DNA from: Flavobacterium cheniae
GTDB taxonomy: Bacteria; Bacteroidota; Bacteroidia; Flavobacteriales; Flavobacteriaceae
Direction: 5' to 3'
Assembly: GCF_004363695.1 (NCBI RefSeq)
Contig: NZ_SNZC01000004.1
Coordinates: 124,001 to 188,000, forward strand
Length of the DNA: 64,000 bases
Under the pieces are notes generated by a model. It was not told the DNA's origin, did not search any database, and worked only from the letters and a program-made list of their open reading frames with translations. A program made the translations under genes and the position numbers. Shown here one piece after another: positions 44,317 to 53,835 of the stretch. Position 1 is the first letter of the stretch, and each line of letters begins with the position of its first letter.

Positions 44317-45314
44317 TGACAAACAGAAGAAATTTTTTAAAAACGACCGCTTTAGCAACTGCTGGCGTGGCATTTCAATCGTTTCATTCCAAATCGGATG
44401 AAACGGAAGTTGAAATTAATTCAGGAAAAACAAACAAACCAATCGTACTTTCTACATGGAATTTCGGTTTACAAGCTAACGAAGCTGCTTGGGAAGTACT
44501 TAAAAATAAAGGTCGCGCTTTAGATGCAGTTGAAGCAGGAGTGAAAATTCCAGAAGGCGATCCAAATGAGAGAAGTGTAGGTTACGGCGGTCGTCCGGAT
44601 AGAGATGGTCGCGTAACATTAGACGCTTGTATCATGGACGAATTTTCGAATATCGGTTCGGTGGCTTGTTTGGAACACATCAAACATCCTATTTCCGTAG
44701 CAAGAATGGTGATGGAAAAAACGCCTCATGTGATGTTGGTAGGTGAAGGCGCTTTGCAGTTTGCCATTGCACAAGGATTCAAAAAAGAAAATTTGTTAGT
44801 TGAAGCTTCCGAAAAAGAATGGAAAGAATGGCTAAAAACGAGTGAATATTTACCAAAAGCAAATATCGAAAATCACGATACCATCGGAATGATTGCTTTA
44901 GATGCTCAAGGGAATTTGTCTGGCGCATGTACTACAAGTGGTATGGCATTTAAAATGCACGGACGAGTAGGAGATTCCCCAATTATTGGTGCTGGTTTAT
45001 ATGTAGATAACGAAATTGGTGCAGCAACAGCAACAGGTCACGGCGAAGAAGTAATCCGAATTACAGGTTGTCATTTAGTAGTAGAATTAATGCGTCAAGG
45101 AAAATCGCCACAAAAGGCTTGTGAAGAAGCCGTGATGCGAATTGTAAAACTGACTCAAAATCGAGGAAAAAATCTAAAAGATATCCAAGTTGGGTTCATT
45201 GCCTTGAATAAAAAAGGTGAATTTGGTTCTTATTGTGTACAAGGTGGTTTCAATTATGCTGTTCACGATGTAACCGGAAATAAATTAATCGATGCGAATT
45301 ACTTTTTGAAATAA
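44316..45314 (+). CDS. N4-(beta-N-acetylglucosaminyl)-L-asparaginase
   Basis: A 332-residue Ntn-hydrolase of the glycosylasparaginase type, which cleaves the GlcNAc-Asn bond left after N-glycan breakdown. The self-processing site and nucleophile are in NHDTIGMIALD, Thr189. GRVGDSPIIGAGLYVDNEIG and TGHGEEVIR form the substrate pocket, and the N-terminal part has ALDAVEAGVKIPEGDPNERS and SVGYGGRPDRDG. The N-terminus NRRNFLKTTALATAG looks like a Tat signal. The ATG at 44316 shares one base with the hexosaminidase stop, so the two are translationally coupled. Confidence 0.92.
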   Translation: MTNRRNFLKTTALATAGVAFQSFHSKSDETEVEINSGKTNKPIVLSTWNFGLQANEAAWEVLKNKGRALDAVEAGVKIPEGDPNERSVGYGGRPDRDGRVTLDACIMDEFSNIGSVACLEHIKHPISVARMVMEKTPHVMLVGEGALQFAIAQGFKKENLLVEASEKEWKEWLKTSEYLPKANIENHDTIGMIALDAQGNLSGACTTSGMAFKMHGRVGDSPIIGAGLYVDNEIGAATATGHGEEVIRITGCHLVVELMRQGKSPQKACEEAVMRIVKLTQNRGKNLKDIQVGFIALNKKGEFGSYCVQGGFNYAVHDVTGNKLIDANYFLK

Positions 45315-45320
45315 TTTTTC

Positions 45321-45380
45321 GCCACAGATTAAAGGATTTTAAGGATTATTTAATCCGTGAGAATTTGTGTAATCCGTGGC
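45321..45380. repeat. REP-like 60-bp palindromic repeat
   Basis: Outer arms GCCACAGATTA (45321-45331) and TAATCCGTGGC (45370-45380) pair with one mismatch, and an inner GGATTA-TT-TAATCC hairpin lies at 45343-45356. From memory, sequences of this type (CACAGATTA with GGATTT and TAATCCGTGG) recur in Flavobacterium intergenic regions, but I cannot count them here. It sits between the asparaginase and cutC genes. Confidence 0.6.
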
Positions 45381-45395
45381 TAATATTCATGACTT

Positions 45396-46076
45396 ATGTT
45401 CCAGAATAAAAAAATAGAAATCGCTTGTTTTAACCTTGAATCTGCTCTAATAGCACAAAATGCTGGAGCTGACAGAGTGGAATTATGTGCAGACATGTCA
45501 GTTGGTGGAACAACACCTTCTATTGAAATCATTCAACAAGCTCGCGAAAATTTGAACATCGATTTATACGTAATGATTCGTCTAAGAGGAGGAAATTTCG
45601 TTTACTCAGAAGCAGAATTTGAACAAATAAAATCGGAAATCGAGACCATCAAAAAACTTGGAGTCAACGGATTTGTTTTTGGAATTTTGAAGGATGATAA
45701 TACGATTAATATCGAACAAAATAAAGTCTTAGTTGAATTAGCAAAACCATTTCCTTGCACATTTCACAGAGCATTTGATGAGGTTTCAGATTTAAAAAAA
45801 GCATTAGAAGATGTTATTTTTTGTGGATTTTCAACGATTTTAACTTCTGGAACTTTTCCAAATGTGATGGAAGGAAAAGAAGTTTTAAAACAATTAGTCA
45901 AACAAGCTAATAATCGCATCGAAATAATGCCCGGTGGAGGATTGCGTTCGACTAATATTTCAGAATTAGACGAAATGGTTAATACTAATTGGTATCATTC
46001 TTCTGCCATTACCGATGGAAGTGAAATTGCTAGTCCAGAGGAAATTGTTCAATTGAAGAAAAAGTTGCTATCTTAA
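45396..46076 (+). CDS. cutC: CutC family protein
   Basis: A 226-residue TIM-barrel protein of the CutC family. Signature parts: EIACFNLESALIAQNAGADR, VELCADMSVGGTTPS, VMIRLRGGNFVYSEAEF, CTFHRAFDEVSD, LTSGTFPN and MPGGGLRS. The family was named for copper tolerance, but its biochemical activity is not firmly known. Here it lies within an operon-like run of N-glycan-degrading enzymes (hexosaminidase, glycosylasparaginase, beta-mannosidase), with no copper gene nearby, so a role in sugar or amino-sugar metabolism seems at least as likely. A REP-like repeat precedes it. Confidence 0.88.
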   Translation: MFQNKKIEIACFNLESALIAQNAGADRVELCADMSVGGTTPSIEIIQQARENLNIDLYVMIRLRGGNFVYSEAEFEQIKSEIETIKKLGVNGFVFGILKDDNTINIEQNKVLVELAKPFPCTFHRAFDEVSDLKKALEDVIFCGFSTILTSGTFPNVMEGKEVLKQLVKQANNRIEIMPGGGLRSTNISELDEMVNTNWYHSSAITDGSEIASPEEIVQLKKKLLS

Positions 46077-46095
46077 ATGAACTTACATGCCTTAT

Positions 46096-48567
46096 ATGTT
46101 TAAAAAAATCTTCGTTTTTATATTGTGTCTAAATTGTTTTTTCATTTTTGGACAAACTTCCTATCGCAATTTGTCAACGGAAAACTGGACATTCAACAAG
46201 CAAAACGAAGTAAAAAAATACAAGGCAACCATTCCCGGAACCGTTCACACCGATTTATTTCAAAACCAATTAATTCCTGATCCGTTTTTTGGAGCTAATG
46301 AAAAGCAATTGCAATGGATTGAAAATGAGAATTGGGAATATGAAACAGAATTTATACTTACTACTAAAGAGTTAAAAACCGAAAATATAGATTTGGAGTT
46401 TGAGGGTTTGGACACCTATGCATCGGTTTATTTGAATGGAGAACTAGTTTTAGAAGCGGATAATATGTTCCGAAAATGGACAATTTCTGCCAAATCACAT
46501 TTGAAAATTGGAACCAATCATTTAAAAGTAGTTTTTCATTCCGCGGTTCAAAAAGGAAAAGAGGAAGCGAAAAAAATATCTTATACCTTACCCGAAAAAG
46601 AACGTGTTTTTGTTAGAAAAGCACAATATCAATTTGGTTGGGATTGGGGCCCACGATTTGTAACGGCAGGAATTTGGAAAAAAGTCCAATTGAAGTTTTG
46701 GAATTCGGCTAAAATCGAAAACATGAAATTCAGTCAAGTCGAATTGAATGACAAAAAAGCGATTTTAGAATTCACAACCGAAATTTACGTTTCCAAAGTC
46801 AAAACAATTCAGTTAAAAATCAATAAAAAATCGGAAACATTCAATCTTAAAAAAGGAAAGAACAAAATCAAAATGCAATATGAAATTGCAAATCCAAAAC
46901 TTTGGTGGTGTAATGGATTAGGTGATGCTAATTTATATCCTTTTACTGTTGAAATTAGTCAGAAAAAGCAGTTTTTGGATTCGAAAAAGCTAAATATTGG
47001 CTTGAGAACTATCGAATTAATTCAGGAAAAAGACCAAGCTGGGAAAAGTTTTTATTTTAAATTAAATGGGAAACCCGTGTTCATGAAAGGTGCCAATATA
47101 GTTCCACCTGATAGTTTTTTACCACGAGTTTCAGATTCTACTTATTTTTCATTGGTTGAAAATGCTAAAAATGCGAACATGAACATGCTACGTGTTTGGG
47201 GTGGAGGAGTCTATTTTGAAGATGCGTTTTATGAAGCTTGTGATGCCAAAGGAATTTTAGTTTGGCAAGATTTTATGTTTGCTTGTTCTATGTATCCGGG
47301 CAATGAAAAATTTGTGCAAAATGTAAAACAAGAAGTAATTGATAACGTAAATCGTTTGCAAAATCATCCGAGTATTGCGATTTGGTGTGGCAATAATGAA
47401 AACGACGAAGGTTGGCACAATTGGGGTTGGCAAAAACAGTTTAAGTATACCAAAGCCGATTCGACTCAAATTTGGAATGATTATAAAAAAGTATTTCATG
47501 AAATGATTCCGAAAACTTTAGATAGTTTACTTCCGAAAGAAAAAAATATTTATTGGTCATCTTCGCCATCGATTGGTTGGGGACGAAAAGAAAGTTTAAC
47601 TCAAGGTGATTCGCACTATTGGGGAGTTTGGTGGGGAAAAGAACCGTTTGAAATTTATGAGAATAAAGTTGGGCGATTTATGAGCGAATACGGTTTTCAA
47701 GGCATGCCAAATTTAGAAACCTTGCAAAAAGTAATACGTAAAGAAGATTTGAATTTCACTTCCGAAGCTTTTAAAAATCATCAAAAACATCCAACAGGTT
47801 ATGAAACCATCAACGAATACATGGAGCGCGATTATGTAGTGCCAAAAGATTTTGAAAATTATCTTTATGTTTCGCAATTGTTACAAGCTCGTGGAATGAA
47901 AATCGCAATTGAAGCTCACCGCTTGGCAAAACCTTATTGTATGGGTACTTTGTATTGGCAATTTAACGATTGTTGGCCAGTCACGTCATGGAGTTCGTTG
48001 GATTATTATGGGAATTGGAAAGCGGCTCATTACCAAGTCAAAGAAAGTTTTGCGCCTATTTTTTTAGCAGTAGCAGAAAAAACAGATGGACTTTCAATTA
48101 TAGGAAGTAATGATAACTTGGAAGTAAAAGCTGGTATAGTTACGGTAAAATTAATTGATTTTTCTGGGAAAGAACTTTGGACTGCTTCTAAAGAATGTGT
48201 TTTAGATGTTGAAAAAAATACAACGTGTATGCAGATTTCCTATGCAGATTTCCCAAAATTTGTAAAAGAAAAAACGGTGTTGCAGATTGAATTTAGTGGT
48301 AATCATAAAAATACAGTAGCATATCATTATTTTGTAAAACCAAAAGAATTACAATTAGAACAACCAACTATTGAAGTGAAAATTGTGGGTGAAACACTTA
48401 TTGAAGTTAAAACAAATACTTTTGCTAAAAATGTGTATTTGCAGTCGGATGGTCGTTTTTTTAATGACAACTATTTTGATTTGATTCCAGGAATTCCTAA
48501 AATAATTAAAACCGATCGACCAACTGATAATATTATGGTGAAATCGTTGTTTGATACAATGAAATAA
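46096..48567 (+). CDS. Beta-mannosidase (GH2)
   Basis: An enzyme of about 823 residues, secreted (signal MFKKIFVFILCLNCFFIFGQ), that removes beta-linked mannose, as in the Man-beta-1,4-GlcNAc core of N-glycans. The GH2 sandwich and barrel domains are in order: VYLNGELVLEADNMFRKWTI in the first domain, FVRKAQYQFGWDWGPRFVTA, then the acid/base Glu in IAIWCGNNENDEG and the nucleophile Glu in FMSEYGFQGMPNLE (near residues 435 and 531). YWQFNDCWPVTSWS is the typical late barrel motif. Starts at 46087 or 46096 are both possible; the second gives the better signal sequence. A terminator follows. Confidence 0.92.
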   Translation: MFKKIFVFILCLNCFFIFGQTSYRNLSTENWTFNKQNEVKKYKATIPGTVHTDLFQNQLIPDPFFGANEKQLQWIENENWEYETEFILTTKELKTENIDLEFEGLDTYASVYLNGELVLEADNMFRKWTISAKSHLKIGTNHLKVVFHSAVQKGKEEAKKISYTLPEKERVFVRKAQYQFGWDWGPRFVTAGIWKKVQLKFWNSAKIENMKFSQVELNDKKAILEFTTEIYVSKVKTIQLKINKKSETFNLKKGKNKIKMQYEIANPKLWWCNGLGDANLYPFTVEISQKKQFLDSKKLNIGLRTIELIQEKDQAGKSFYFKLNGKPVFMKGANIVPPDSFLPRVSDSTYFSLVENAKNANMNMLRVWGGGVYFEDAFYEACDAKGILVWQDFMFACSMYPGNEKFVQNVKQEVIDNVNRLQNHPSIAIWCGNNENDEGWHNWGWQKQFKYTKADSTQIWNDYKKVFHEMIPKTLDSLLPKEKNIYWSSSPSIGWGRKESLTQGDSHYWGVWWGKEPFEIYENKVGRFMSEYGFQGMPNLETLQKVIRKEDLNFTSEAFKNHQKHPTGYETINEYMERDYVVPKDFENYLYVSQLLQARGMKIAIEAHRLAKPYCMGTLYWQFNDCWPVTSWSSLDYYGNWKAAHYQVKESFAPIFLAVAEKTDGLSIIGSNDNLEVKAGIVTVKLIDFSGKELWTASKECVLDVEKNTTCMQISYADFPKFVKEKTVLQIEFSGNHKNTVAYHYFVKPKELQLEQPTIEVKIVGETLIEVKTNTFAKNVYLQSDGRFFNDNYFDLIPGIPKIIKTDRPTDNIMVKSLFDTMK

Positions 48568-48570
48568 AAA

Positions 48571-48592
48571 AAACGCCTCAATTGAGGCGTTT
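48571..48592. terminator. Bidirectional intrinsic terminator
   Basis: AAACGCCTCAA followed directly by its reverse complement TTGAGGCGTTT, flanked by an A run, between the convergent mannosidase and deoxynucleoside kinase genes. Confidence 0.88.
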
Positions 48593-48599
48593 CATATAT

Positions 48600-49214
48600 C
48601 TAAAATAATCCGTTTAATTCGGCATCAATTCTATTAATGATGGTTCCTAAATCTTCTGGATTGTTTACAAAATCAAAATTATCAACATCAATAATGACTA
48701 ATTTACCTTTATCATACGTTTGAATCCAAGCTTCGTATCTTTCGTTCAAACGACTTAAATAATCAATTGAAATTGAGTTTTCATAATCTCTTCCTCTTTT
48801 GTGAATTTGGCTTACTAAATTTGGAATCGAACTTCTTAAATAAATCAATAAGTCGGGCGATCCTACTAAACTTTCCATCAATTCGAAAAGTGAAGTGTAA
48901 TTATTAAAATCTCGGTTCGACATTAATCCCATTGCGTGAAGATTGGGTGCAAAAATATGTGCGTCTTCGTAAATGGTTCTGTCTTGAATAATGTTTTTAC
49001 CACTTTCACGAATTTGCAATACTTGACGAAAACGACTGTTTAGGAAATAAATCTGAAGATTAAAACTCCAACGTTCCATTTGGTGATAAAAATCATCCAA
49101 ATACGGATTATCCACAACATCCTCAAAGTGTGGTTCCCATTTAAAATGTTTCGCTAATAATCTTGTTAACGTCGTTTTTCCTGCTCCAATATTTCCTGCT
49201 ACTGCTATGTGCAT
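48600..49214 (-). CDS. Deoxynucleoside kinase
   Basis: A 204-residue enzyme phosphorylating deoxynucleosides for salvage. The P-loop is GNIGAGKTTLTRLL at the N-terminus; the substrate-binding FEDVVDNPYLDDFYHQMERW, the DRTIYEDAHIF motif (DRS/ERS equivalent) and the lid IHKRGRDYENSI follow. Specificity (dG, dA, dC or broad) cannot be read from the sequence. The start overlaps by one base the stop of the hypothetical gene upstream, so the two are coupled. Confidence 0.9.
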   Translation of the reverse strand: MHIAVAGNIGAGKTTLTRLLAKHFKWEPHFEDVVDNPYLDDFYHQMERWSFNLQIYFLNSRFRQVLQIRESGKNIIQDRTIYEDAHIFAPNLHAMGLMSNRDFNNYTSLFELMESLVGSPDLLIYLRSSIPNLVSQIHKRGRDYENSISIDYLSRLNERYEAWIQTYDKGKLVIIDVDNFDFVNNPEDLGTIINRIDAELNGLF

Positions 49215-50011
49215 TATGGTAAAATTATTTTGTAATTAGTAATTTCATTTTGGGTAAAAATAGACAAAATTCCATCTCTAAAGAAAAATTTTGAAATGAT
49301 TTTTTCATCAATTGCTATTTTACTGCTACTCTTAGAAGTTAAGTCGTAATAATACAATTGATGTTCTATTTGATAAATTAAATTGTTGCTTTTTGTTAGT
49401 TGAATAGCTTCAAATTTTGGAAGAATTACTAATTTTTCAATTGTACCATAGATTGAAATGCGATACAAATTCAAATTAATATCGGTCCAATAAAAATGCG
49501 TGTAATCGGATTCATAGTGTAATATCGGATTTTCAAGCATCGTAGAAATCCATTTAAAAGTATCTGTATTTACGTTGTATAAACCAATTTTTGATGAAAT
49601 ACTGTCGTAAATCCAAATTTGGTTTTGGGAAGACAATGCAACAGCTTCTAAAGTGACCGGAGTTGATTTTAAGTTGAAATCTATTTTTTTGATTTCGTTT
49701 AATTGATTGTCTAAAAGGACTACAGTGTTGAAATTTTTATAGAAAACGACAATTTGTAATGGATTTTGAAAGTCTACTCTTGTGATTTTCCCTAAACCTA
49801 AATTATTGTATTGATAGGTTATAGTTTCGCTATTTTTGATTAAAATATTGTTTTTGATGCTGTAATTATTCTGTTGATTGTCAAAGCCTAAAAAAACATC
49901 ACATTCTATTTTTATGCTATTTTGTTTTGTGGTTGAAATTAGTTCTTGACCTTTCATTGAAAAGCAGAACAAATTTAAAATTAATATAAATAGTGTTTTT
50001 TTTACCAGCAT
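49214..50011 (-). CDS. Secreted protein, possible beta-propeller
   Basis: A 265-residue protein with a signal peptide (KKTLFILILNLFCFSMKGQ). The mature region has repeated short strands with turn residues, for example ITRVDFQNPLQIVVFYKNFN, QNQIWIYDSISSKIGLYNVN and FYWTDINLNLYRISIYGTIE, spaced about 40 residues, which suggests a small beta-propeller. I recognise no named family and no catalytic motif. It is coupled by a one-base overlap to the deoxynucleoside kinase gene downstream; whether that reflects function is unclear. Confidence 0.6.
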   Translation of the reverse strand: MLVKKTLFILILNLFCFSMKGQELISTTKQNSIKIECDVFLGFDNQQNNYSIKNNILIKNSETITYQYNNLGLGKITRVDFQNPLQIVVFYKNFNTVVLLDNQLNEIKKIDFNLKSTPVTLEAVALSSQNQIWIYDSISSKIGLYNVNTDTFKWISTMLENPILHYESDYTHFYWTDINLNLYRISIYGTIEKLVILPKFEAIQLTKSNNLIYQIEHQLYYYDLTSKSSSKIAIDEKIISKFFFRDGILSIFTQNEITNYKIILP

Positions 50012-50132
50012 CGTTAAACTATTTCTGAAAGTCAGGGTCTAATATACTACTTTAACATAAAAATAGCAGTTAAATTGTGTAACAAAATGCACTATTTGTA
50101 GTCTATATATACATCTATAACATTTGAAAAGA

Positions 50133-51041
50133 ATGAAAAAAATAATTATTGCTTCGATTTTAATGATTTCTGGGTTTCTAAATGCTCAGAATTTCCAAGG
50201 AATGGCGGTTTACGAATCTAAAACGAGTACGGCTGATTTCATGAAAGGAATGGGTGGAAACCGTGAGATTACTCCCGAAATGCAAAAACAAATAGAAGAG
50301 CGTATGAAAAAAATGTTTGAAAAAACATTTATTTTAAATTTTGATAAAACAGCCTCTATTTATAAAGAAGAAGAAAAATTAGATGCTCCAGGTCAACAAG
50401 GTGGTGGACGAATGATGATGTCGATGATGGGCGGTGGTGGAACACACTATAAAAACGCAAAAGACAAACAATATATTGTAGACAAGGAATTCTTCGGAAA
50501 AGAGTTTTTAATTAAAGATTCGTTACCTAAATACGATTGGAAATTAGAAGGGGAGTCAAAGCAAATTGGAAATTATACTTGTTTCAAAGCAACAGCAGTA
50601 GTGAAAGTAAGTGAGTCTGATTTTAGAAATTTTAGATTTAGAAATAACAACAATGCTAAAGAAGGTGATAAAAAAGCAGAAACGGTAAAAGATACTGCAA
50701 AAGCTAAGAAAACCAATTTTACAGATGATTGGGAAATGCCAAAAGAAAATACTATTACAGCTTGGTATTGTCCTGAAATCCCTGTGAATCAGGGTCCAGA
50801 GAATTATTGGGGATTACCAGGTTTAATTTTGGAAGTTAACGATGGGAAAACTGTGATTTTGTGTTCTAAATTAGTTTTAAATTCTAAAGAAAAGGTTGAA
50901 ATTAAACCTGCTTCTAAAGGAAAAGAGATAACTCAAAAAGAGTATGACGAAACCGTGAAAAAGAAAATGGAAGAAATGCGTGAGATGAACTCAGGTCCAG
51001 GTGGTCAACGTGGTGGATTTAGAATGGGAGGCGGACGTTAA
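50133..51041 (+). CDS. GLPGLI family protein
   Basis: A 302-residue secreted protein: signal peptide MKKIIIASILMISGFLNAQ, and the family-defining motif YWGLPGLILEVNDGK near residue 230, preceded by ITAWYCPEIPVNQGPENY. Gly/Met-rich stretches (GGGRMMMSMMGGGG) and a charged low-complexity insert (around KEGDKKAETVKDTAKAKKTN) interrupt it, and the tail ends GGFRMGGGR. The family is confined mostly to Bacteroidota and has no known function. I start at the ATG at 50133 and not at a TTG three codons before. It is followed 17 bases later by a TonB-receptor-like gene, a common pairing in this phylum. Confidence 0.88.
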   Translation: MKKIIIASILMISGFLNAQNFQGMAVYESKTSTADFMKGMGGNREITPEMQKQIEERMKKMFEKTFILNFDKTASIYKEEEKLDAPGQQGGGRMMMSMMGGGGTHYKNAKDKQYIVDKEFFGKEFLIKDSLPKYDWKLEGESKQIGNYTCFKATAVVKVSESDFRNFRFRNNNNAKEGDKKAETVKDTAKAKKTNFTDDWEMPKENTITAWYCPEIPVNQGPENYWGLPGLILEVNDGKTVILCSKLVLNSKEKVEIKPASKGKEITQKEYDETVKKKMEEMREMNSGPGGQRGGFRMGGGR

Positions 51042-51058
51042 TTTTCTATAAAAGAATT

Positions 51059-53803
51059 ATGAAAAAAATATTTTTTATCCTTATAATGGCACTTACTACA
51101 AGTGCCTTTTCTCAAAATATCCGTTTCGAAGGTACTGTTAAAGATACTACAGGTGTAGGCTTGGAAATGGCTAATATTATGGCGATTAATCAACAAACAA
51201 AAGCCATGGATGCTTATGCTATCACAAATGAAACGGGAAAATTTATCCTAAATTTAAAAGCGGGCACGGCTTACACACTTAAAGTAAGCTATATTGGTTT
51301 TCAAACGTTTGAAAAATCGGTTACGACTGGAACAACTGCTATGAATTATCCAGTGGTATTAAAAGAAGGAACTCAACTAAACGAAGTAGAAATTGTACAT
51401 GAAATGCCAGTGAGTGTTTCAGGGGATACGATTATTTATAATTCAGATTCGTTTACTAATGGCACCGAACGAAAGTTGGAAGATGTTTTGAAAAAGCTTC
51501 CAGGTGTTGAAGTAAATAAAGATGGGGAAATTGAAGTAGAAGGTAAGAAAGTTCAAAAAGTAATGGTAGAAGGAAAAGATTTCTTTGACGGTGATACAAA
51601 GTTAGCTACCAAAAATATTCCTGCAGACGCTTTAGATAAAATTCAAGTTTTACGTAATTATAACGAGGTTTCTAATTTAAAAGGATTAGAAAATAACGAA
51701 GAAAGTATCGCCATAAACATTAAACTTAAAGAAGGGAAAAAGAATTTCTGGTTTGGAGATATGATGGCTGGAATTGGTGTTGGAATGGAAGACACCCGAT
51801 TCATAGTCAATCCGAAGTTGTTTTTTTATAGTCCGAAATACAGTTTAAATGTAATTGCTAATGTGAATAATATTGGAGAATTACCATTAACAGCTCAAGA
51901 TTATTTCAAGTTTACAGGTGGTTTTAAAAATATGATGCGTAAAGGTGGTTCATCTTTTAATGTAGCTTCTAATGACTTAGGAATTATGGGACTTCGAAAT
52001 AATCAAGCAGCTAATATTGAGTCTACTTTTGGAGCAGCTAACTTTAGTTTTAATCCATCGAAAGCTTGGACTTTAAGTGGTTTTGGAATTTTGTTAGGAA
52101 ATAAAACCGAAATTGAAACTACAACGATTTCAAATCGTACAGATAATTTACCTGACGGATCAACCGAAACTACAATAGAAAATCGCGAAGATTTTACGAG
52201 ACAAGATAGTAAACAAGTATTGTTTAAATTAAGTTCAAGTTATGTACCTTCAGAAAAAGTACATTTCGATTATGATGCGTTAGTTAAGTTTTCTGATCAA
52301 AAAGAAAATACAAGTGTATTTTCAAGTTTGTTGTCTGATATTTATACAGGAAAAGAACAAAATCCATTTTCTATTAATCAAAACTTAAACTATTATTACA
52401 CGTTAAGTGAAAAGCATGTTTTTGCTTTTGAAATGCAACACTTGTATCAAAAAGAAGATCCGTTTTATAATGCTAATTTAGAAACGTTGCCATTTGCTCC
52501 TTTGTTAATAGGATATGTTAATGAAGGTGCTGGAGTACGAGACGATATAACTCAAAATCGTTTTGTGCAAACCAATAAAGTTGATTCAAAATTTGATTAT
52601 TATTATATGTTAACTCCAAAAAGCAATATCAATTTGACTTTAGGAAACACTTATTCATATCAAAATTTTGATTCTTCAATTTTCCAGATATTGAACAACG
52701 GGACACAGAATAATCTAACGGATGCAACTTCAGTAAATGATGTAAATTATGCATTTAATGATGTGTTTTTAGGTGTGCACTATAAATTTATGTTGGGTAA
52801 ATTCACTTTTAATCCTGGATTTAGTGTGCATCAATACAATATGAACGATGAACAATTAGGCGCGTCAAACAAGCAATCTTTTAATAGATTTTTACCTGAT
52901 GTTTACGCACTGTGGCAAATTAAAAAATCGGAAACGTTAACTTATAATTATTCGCTTTCTAATAATTTTACAGATATTAATAGGTTAGCTCAAGGTTATG
53001 TGTTTTCAAACTACAATAGTTTGTTTAGTGGAAATAGATTTTTAGAAAATTCAACTTCTCAAGTGCATTCGTTGCGTTATTTTAAATACAACATGTTTAA
53101 TTTTGAGAATATTTTTGCTAATATTTCGTATACAAAACAGCTGGAAGCTATTAAAAATAGAGCATTATTATTAGGTGTAAATCAAATTTCATCATCAGAA
53201 AATATGAATTCTAATTTTCCAGATGAAAGTTTGTCTGCAAGTGGAAATTATGGTCGTTCGTTTGCAAAATATTATAAAGCAAATTTAAGAGTTGGAGTAA
53301 ACTGGTCTAAATCGAATAATATTCGTGTTTATCCTGACGCTGACACGGATCCAAATAACAATCCATCTGAAGTGCAAACAATCGAATCATATTCTCAAAG
53401 TTATGGTTTGAGCTTTTCAACGAATTATAAAACATTACCAAATTTAACTTTGGGTTACAATTATTCAATTAATGACAACTTTTCGGATATAATTTATGTG
53501 GATAGTCCAACGGTTACTTTGGAATATTTCTTCTTAGATGCGTTTTCATTTGTTTCGGAGTATTCTTATTTTCATAATAGAAATAAAGCCAAAACAATTG
53601 ATAGCGAATATGATTTCTTAACAGCAAGTTTAATGTATCAAAAGAAAGATAGTAAGTGGGAATGGAAACTTTCAGGAACCAATTTGTTAGATACTAAATC
53701 TTTAGATACTAACAGTTTTAGTCAATTAGGAGGAACTAGTACTTTTTCAAGTTATAGAGTACAGCCGAGATTTGTTATTCTGAGTTTAAAATATACTTTA
53801 TAA
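51059..53803 (+). CDS. TonB-dependent receptor-like outer-membrane protein
   Basis: A 914-residue outer-membrane protein. Signal peptide MKKIFFILIMALTTSAFSQ, then a CarboxypepD_reg-like domain (GTVKDTTGVGLEMANIMAIN, to about residue 100), a plug-like domain with DVLKKLPGVEVNKDGEIEVE, QKVMVEGKDFFDGDTKLATK and IPADALDKIQVLRNYNEVSN, and a large barrel ending ILSLKYTL. The barrel belongs to the outer-membrane beta-barrel group that often pairs with GLPGLI proteins, as it does here. Ligand unknown. A bidirectional terminator follows directly. Confidence 0.85.
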   Translation: MKKIFFILIMALTTSAFSQNIRFEGTVKDTTGVGLEMANIMAINQQTKAMDAYAITNETGKFILNLKAGTAYTLKVSYIGFQTFEKSVTTGTTAMNYPVVLKEGTQLNEVEIVHEMPVSVSGDTIIYNSDSFTNGTERKLEDVLKKLPGVEVNKDGEIEVEGKKVQKVMVEGKDFFDGDTKLATKNIPADALDKIQVLRNYNEVSNLKGLENNEESIAINIKLKEGKKNFWFGDMMAGIGVGMEDTRFIVNPKLFFYSPKYSLNVIANVNNIGELPLTAQDYFKFTGGFKNMMRKGGSSFNVASNDLGIMGLRNNQAANIESTFGAANFSFNPSKAWTLSGFGILLGNKTEIETTTISNRTDNLPDGSTETTIENREDFTRQDSKQVLFKLSSSYVPSEKVHFDYDALVKFSDQKENTSVFSSLLSDIYTGKEQNPFSINQNLNYYYTLSEKHVFAFEMQHLYQKEDPFYNANLETLPFAPLLIGYVNEGAGVRDDITQNRFVQTNKVDSKFDYYYMLTPKSNINLTLGNTYSYQNFDSSIFQILNNGTQNNLTDATSVNDVNYAFNDVFLGVHYKFMLGKFTFNPGFSVHQYNMNDEQLGASNKQSFNRFLPDVYALWQIKKSETLTYNYSLSNNFTDINRLAQGYVFSNYNSLFSGNRFLENSTSQVHSLRYFKYNMFNFENIFANISYTKQLEAIKNRALLLGVNQISSSENMNSNFPDESLSASGNYGRSFAKYYKANLRVGVNWSKSNNIRVYPDADTDPNNNPSEVQTIESYSQSYGLSFSTNYKTLPNLTLGYNYSINDNFSDIIYVDSPTVTLEYFFLDAFSFVSEYSYFHNRNKAKTIDSEYDFLTASLMYQKKDSKWEWKLSGTNLLDTKSLDTNSFSQLGGTSTFSSYRVQPRFVILSLKYTL

Positions 53804-53804
53804 T

Positions 53805-53835
53805 AAAAAAAGACCTGAAATTTCAGGTCTTTTTT
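53805..53835. terminator. Bidirectional intrinsic terminator
   Basis: GACCTGAAA and TTTCAGGTC form a stem with no loop bases at 53812-53829, extended by A and T runs, between the convergent receptor and fibre genes. Confidence 0.9.
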
